From positions 1-6,221 of the forward strand of contig CALFXW010000164.1 in assembly GCA_937957805.1 (NCBI GenBank): DNA of 6,221 nt. Reading direction: 5' to 3'. This DNA comes from an uncultured Sphingopyxis sp. GTDB taxonomy: Bacteria > Pseudomonadota > Alphaproteobacteria > Sphingomonadales > Sphingomonadaceae. Positions 4,826-6,221 of the stretch are shown here, one piece after another (positions within the stretch are counted from its first letter, which is position 1; every line of letters begins with the position of its first letter). The position numbers and the translations under genes are program-made. A model generated the notes under the pieces. It was not told the origin of the DNA, ran no database searches, and was given only the letters and a program-made list of their open reading frames with translations.

Positions 4826-5998
4826 TCAGCGCGGTGCCATGCGGATGGCACCGTCGAGGCGGACATCTTCGCCGTTAAAATAGCCGTTTTCAATCATCGT
4901 CATCGCCAGATGCGCAAATTCTGCCGGATCGCCCAGACGTTTGGGGTGCGGCACCGAAGCGCCCAGCGCGTCGCGGACATTTTGCGGTGCGGCGGCGAGC
5001 AAGGGCGTGTTGAAAATCCCCGGCAATATGGTGTTGATGCGCACCCCTTCGCCCGACAGGTCGCGCGCGATGGGCAATGTCATGCCGACAACGCCAGCCT
5101 TGGACGCGGAATAGGCTGCCTGCCCGATCTGCCCATCCTCTGCCGCCGCGCTCGCGGTATTGACGATGACACCGCGATCGCCGTCTTCCTGCGGTTCAAG
5201 GCTCAACATTCCGGCCGCCGATTTGGCGATGCAACGGAAAGTGCCGACAAGGTTGATCTGGATGATCCAGTTAAACGCATCGAGCGGGAAATGTTTGATG
5301 CTGCCGTCGGTTTTCGACCGGCTGGCGGTCTTGATGGCATTACCCGTTCCCGCACAGTTGACGAGGACGCGTTCCTGCCCGTGCGCGGCGCGTGCCTTGG
5401 CAAAACCGGCGTCAACCGATGCTTCATCGGTGACATTCACTTCGCAGGCGGGGCTGGTGACGTCACTGCAAGCGGGAAAACCGGGATAGGCCGAATTATA
5501 TTCATCGGCTAGATCATGAAAGGTGTGGCCGTATTCGTGGATCACGATCAGACGCGCATTGGTATTGGTCGTGGTCACCGCGATGCTGCCGCCGGTGGCG
5601 AAAGCGTTCATGCCTTCATTGCGGCGGAAATTGTCCGTGATGTAGGTGGTGACCGGTGGGAGCACCATGCTCGTAGGATAGTTCACGAGGTCACCCACAC
5701 CGGCGAGGATCGCGTGGTTCACATCGACCAGTTCCCGGCCTTCGATGCCGCCATCGCCGAGGGCGGTGACGGTGACGCCTTGAGGTGTGGACCAGTTCGC
5801 AGTGGTAAAGCGGAGCGCTGCGGTGCTGGCGGTGACCGCACCGGCGGTGAAGGTAATGCCGGTGCCGGTGCCGGTGGCGTTCGCACTTATGGTGAAGGTG
5901 GTGGCATTGGTGATGCCAGTGACGGTGGCACCGCCGGGGATGTTGGTGCCTGAAATGGTCATGCCGGGGAACATGCCGGCGGTGGTGGCGCAGGTCAC
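4826..5998 (-). CDS. HSD10-like short-chain dehydrogenase (C-terminal ~200 residues), in frame behind foreign M64 and repeat fragments
   Basis: Residues 191-390 of this frame (5428 down to 4826) are a short-chain dehydrogenase/reductase very like 3-hydroxyacyl-CoA dehydrogenase type 2 (HSD17B10), which oxidises 3-hydroxyacyl-CoA or 2-methyl-3-hydroxybutyryl-CoA with NAD+. Seen are VNCAG (213-217), INLVGTF (248-254), catalytic S283, Y296 and K300 in NTAS...YSASK, ILPGIFNTPLL (324-334), SVPHPKRLGDPAEFAHL (348-364) and RLDGAIRM near the end, a hallmark of this subfamily. The first ~60 residues of the family, with the TGxxxGxG NAD-binding motif, are missing. In their place are an M64 peptidase-like piece (124-190), a Calx-beta-like repeat (54-123) and a surface-protein repeat (1-53). 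The GTG at 5998 is not a credible start. Catalysis is not expected from this frame as it stands. Confidence 0.75.
   Translation of the reverse strand: MTCATTAGMFPGMTISGTNIPGGATVTGITNATTFTISANATGTGTGITFTAGAVTASTAALRFTTANWSTPQGVTVTALGDGGIEGRELVDVNHAILAGVGDLVNYPTSMVLPPVTTYITDNFRRNEGMNAFATGGSIAVTTTNTNARLIVIHEYGHTFHDLADEYNSAYPGFPACSDVTSPACEVNVTDEASVDAGFAKARAAHGQERVLVNCAGTGNAIKTASRSKTDGSIKHFPLDAFNWIIQINLVGTFRCIAKSAAGMLSLEPQEDGDRGVIVNTASAAAEDGQIGQAAYSASKAGVVGMTLPIARDLSGEGVRINTILPGIFNTPLLAAAPQNVRDALGASVPHPKRLGDPAEFAHLAMTMIENGYFNGEDVRLDGAIRMAPR
5429..5629 (-). pseudogene. Peptidase M64-like fragment
   Basis: This piece encodes about 67 residues including GGSIAVTTTNTNARLIVIHE and HEYGHTFHDLADEY. The HExxH zinc motif (5539-5525) followed by LADEY and, after a Cys-rich loop, CEVNVT matches the peptidase M64 (IgA-peptidase-like) catalytic region, where the sequence after LADEY typically reaches an NxT segment. 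The rest of the peptidase, on both sides, is absent. The C-terminal join to the SDR falls in a NVT(D) tetrad that occurs in both families, which would let unrelated sequences be joined in frame. A real member would be a secreted metalloprotease. Confidence 0.55.
5630..5839 (-). pseudogene. Calx-beta-like extracellular repeat fragment
   Basis: About 70 residues show the repeat pattern of bacterial surface proteins with Calx-beta-like domains: AALRFTTANWSTPQGVTVTA, then DGGIEGRE, then a Y-containing strand, and finally PPVTTYITDN. The order L-F-T-x-x-N-W-x-x-P-Q-x-V-x-V-T-A, a D-x-x-x-E-G turn and a closing ITDN(D) is characteristic of one complete repeat. The final D expected after ITDN is missing and the sequence changes at once to the M64-like piece, which places a join at about 5630. 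Such repeats bind calcium and space out domains on large secreted proteins. Confidence 0.5.
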
Positions 5999-6052
5999 GT
6001 TCGCGGAGCCGTTTGTGGTGGCACCACTGCCGAGCGTGAGGTTGGCCGAGAG
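5840..6052 (-). pseudogene. Gly/Thr-rich surface-protein repeat fragment
   Basis: The frame reads LSANLTLGSGATTNGSAN, then MFPGMTISGTNIPGGATVTG and ITNATTFTISANATGTGTG. The G-M-x-I-x-G-x-x-I-P-x-G-x-x-V-x-x-I...T-x-F-T-I-S pattern resembles beta-structured repeats found in large autotransporter-like, phage-tail and planctomycete/verrucomicrobial surface proteins. A 6-bp tandem GCCGGT repeat, three copies at 5858-5875, codes the TGTGTG run. No start or signal peptide is present, and the frame hits a stop upstream inside the region that codes a Crp-like regulator on the other strand. Confidence 0.4.
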
Positions 6053-6081
6053 CTGGTCGGCGCACAGCAGGAGCGCCAGGC

Positions 6082-6221
6082 GCCGGACCAGCGCGGCGGC
6101 GTATGCTCAAGCTGCTGGTCTGGCTCGGCGAACATGCAGATCCGTCGGGCCGAATCTGGCTGCCGCGCCGCGACGAGATCGGCGACATGCTCGACATCAC
6201 GGTGGAGACCGCCAGTCGCAT
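6082..6221 (+). CDS. Crp/Fnr-family transcriptional regulator, C-terminal HTH fragment (runs off the window)
   Basis: The plus frame containing the ATG at 6103 reads GPARRRMLKLLVWLGEHADP and continues SGRIWLPRRDEIGDMLDITVETASR to the window end. This matches the effector-domain/HTH hinge and winged helix-turn-helix of Crp/Fnr regulators: a helix after the dimerisation helix, the I-x-L-P strand, then RDEIGDMLDITVETASR, in which D-I-T-V-E-T-A-S-R is the recognition helix that contacts DNA. The cAMP/cofactor-binding N-terminal domain is not in this frame. A neighbouring frame upstream reads ELVGAQQERQ, reminiscent of the dimerisation helix, so either a frameshift or the join to the surface-repeat fragment lies at about 6050-6085. 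The regulator's targets are unknown. Confidence 0.6.

Noticed and set aside
4732..4893. Extension of the DUF1993 frame to an ATG at 4893
   Set aside because: The extra 54 residues look non-coding and would overlap the SDR 3' end; the ATG at 4731 has a strong GAGAGGA ribosome binding site.
4724..5512. Long plus-strand open frame opposite the SDR
   Set aside because: It is antisense to well-supported SDR coding sequence, and its translation has no recognisable motif; GC-rich DNA gives such shadow frames.
5858..5876. GCCGGT tandem repeats considered as a CRISPR or minisatellite
   Set aside because: Three 6-bp units without spacers, explained by the TGTGTG run in the encoded repeat protein.
5516..5953. 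Plus-strand Gly-rich open frame opposite the repeat fragments
   Set aside because: The Gly/Asp/Ala richness is the mirror of the Thr/Ala/Pro-rich repeats on the minus strand, where family patterns are recognisable.
1..6221. tRNA, rRNA, CRISPR array, transposase, integrase or attachment sites
   Set aside because: No cloverleaf-like, rRNA-like, repeat-spacer or recombinase-coding sequence was seen on either strand.

Overview
The window looks like a metagenomic contig with one coherent core and two mosaic ends. The core, about 585 to 5430, is moderately GC-rich and densely packed. It encodes proteins of an alphaproteobacterial, probably sphingomonad-like, type: the DUF2585/UPF0314 membrane protein family (mainly alphaproteobacterial), guanylate kinase, an M15 D,D-carboxypeptidase-like protein, DUF885, DUF1993, a hotdog thioesterase and an HSD10-like short-chain dehydrogenase. 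The taxonomic call is inference from family distribution and sequence style; no search was run.

Layout. Positions 1-434 hold short unrelated pieces: an unassigned AT-richer start, a TPR-like stretch, and a lipoprotein-like signal and tail. At 435-580 there is a phytanoyl-CoA dioxygenase (PhyH)-like fragment, which continues in frame into the C-terminal part of a DUF885 metallopeptidase-like protein ending at 1244. A small basic glycine-rich protein (1256-1561, +) follows and meets head-to-tail the minus-strand pair DUF2585 (2443-3048) then M15 peptidase (1558-2439). Guanylate kinase (3105-3761, +) diverges from that pair. Next come three minus-strand genes transcribed in the order SDR (from about 5430 down to 4826), DUF1993 (4219-4731) and thioesterase (3774-4211).

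The right end (about 5430-6221) is again a patchwork. The SDR frame runs without a stop into a peptidase M64-like fragment, a Calx-beta-like repeat and a surface-protein repeat. The last 140 bases carry, on the opposite strand, the C-terminal helix-turn-helix of a Crp/Fnr-type regulator.

Functional reading. The DUF2585-M15 pair is translationally close (3 nt gap) and points to envelope or peptidoglycan work. The SDR, DUF1993 and thioesterase order is consistent with acyl-CoA metabolism, but only the last two are tightly spaced. I found no convincing new biological system. The striking multi-domain fusions at both ends are most simply explained by chimeric assembly or chimeric amplification at short shared or low-complexity sequences, and should not be read as genuine novel proteins until read coverage is checked.
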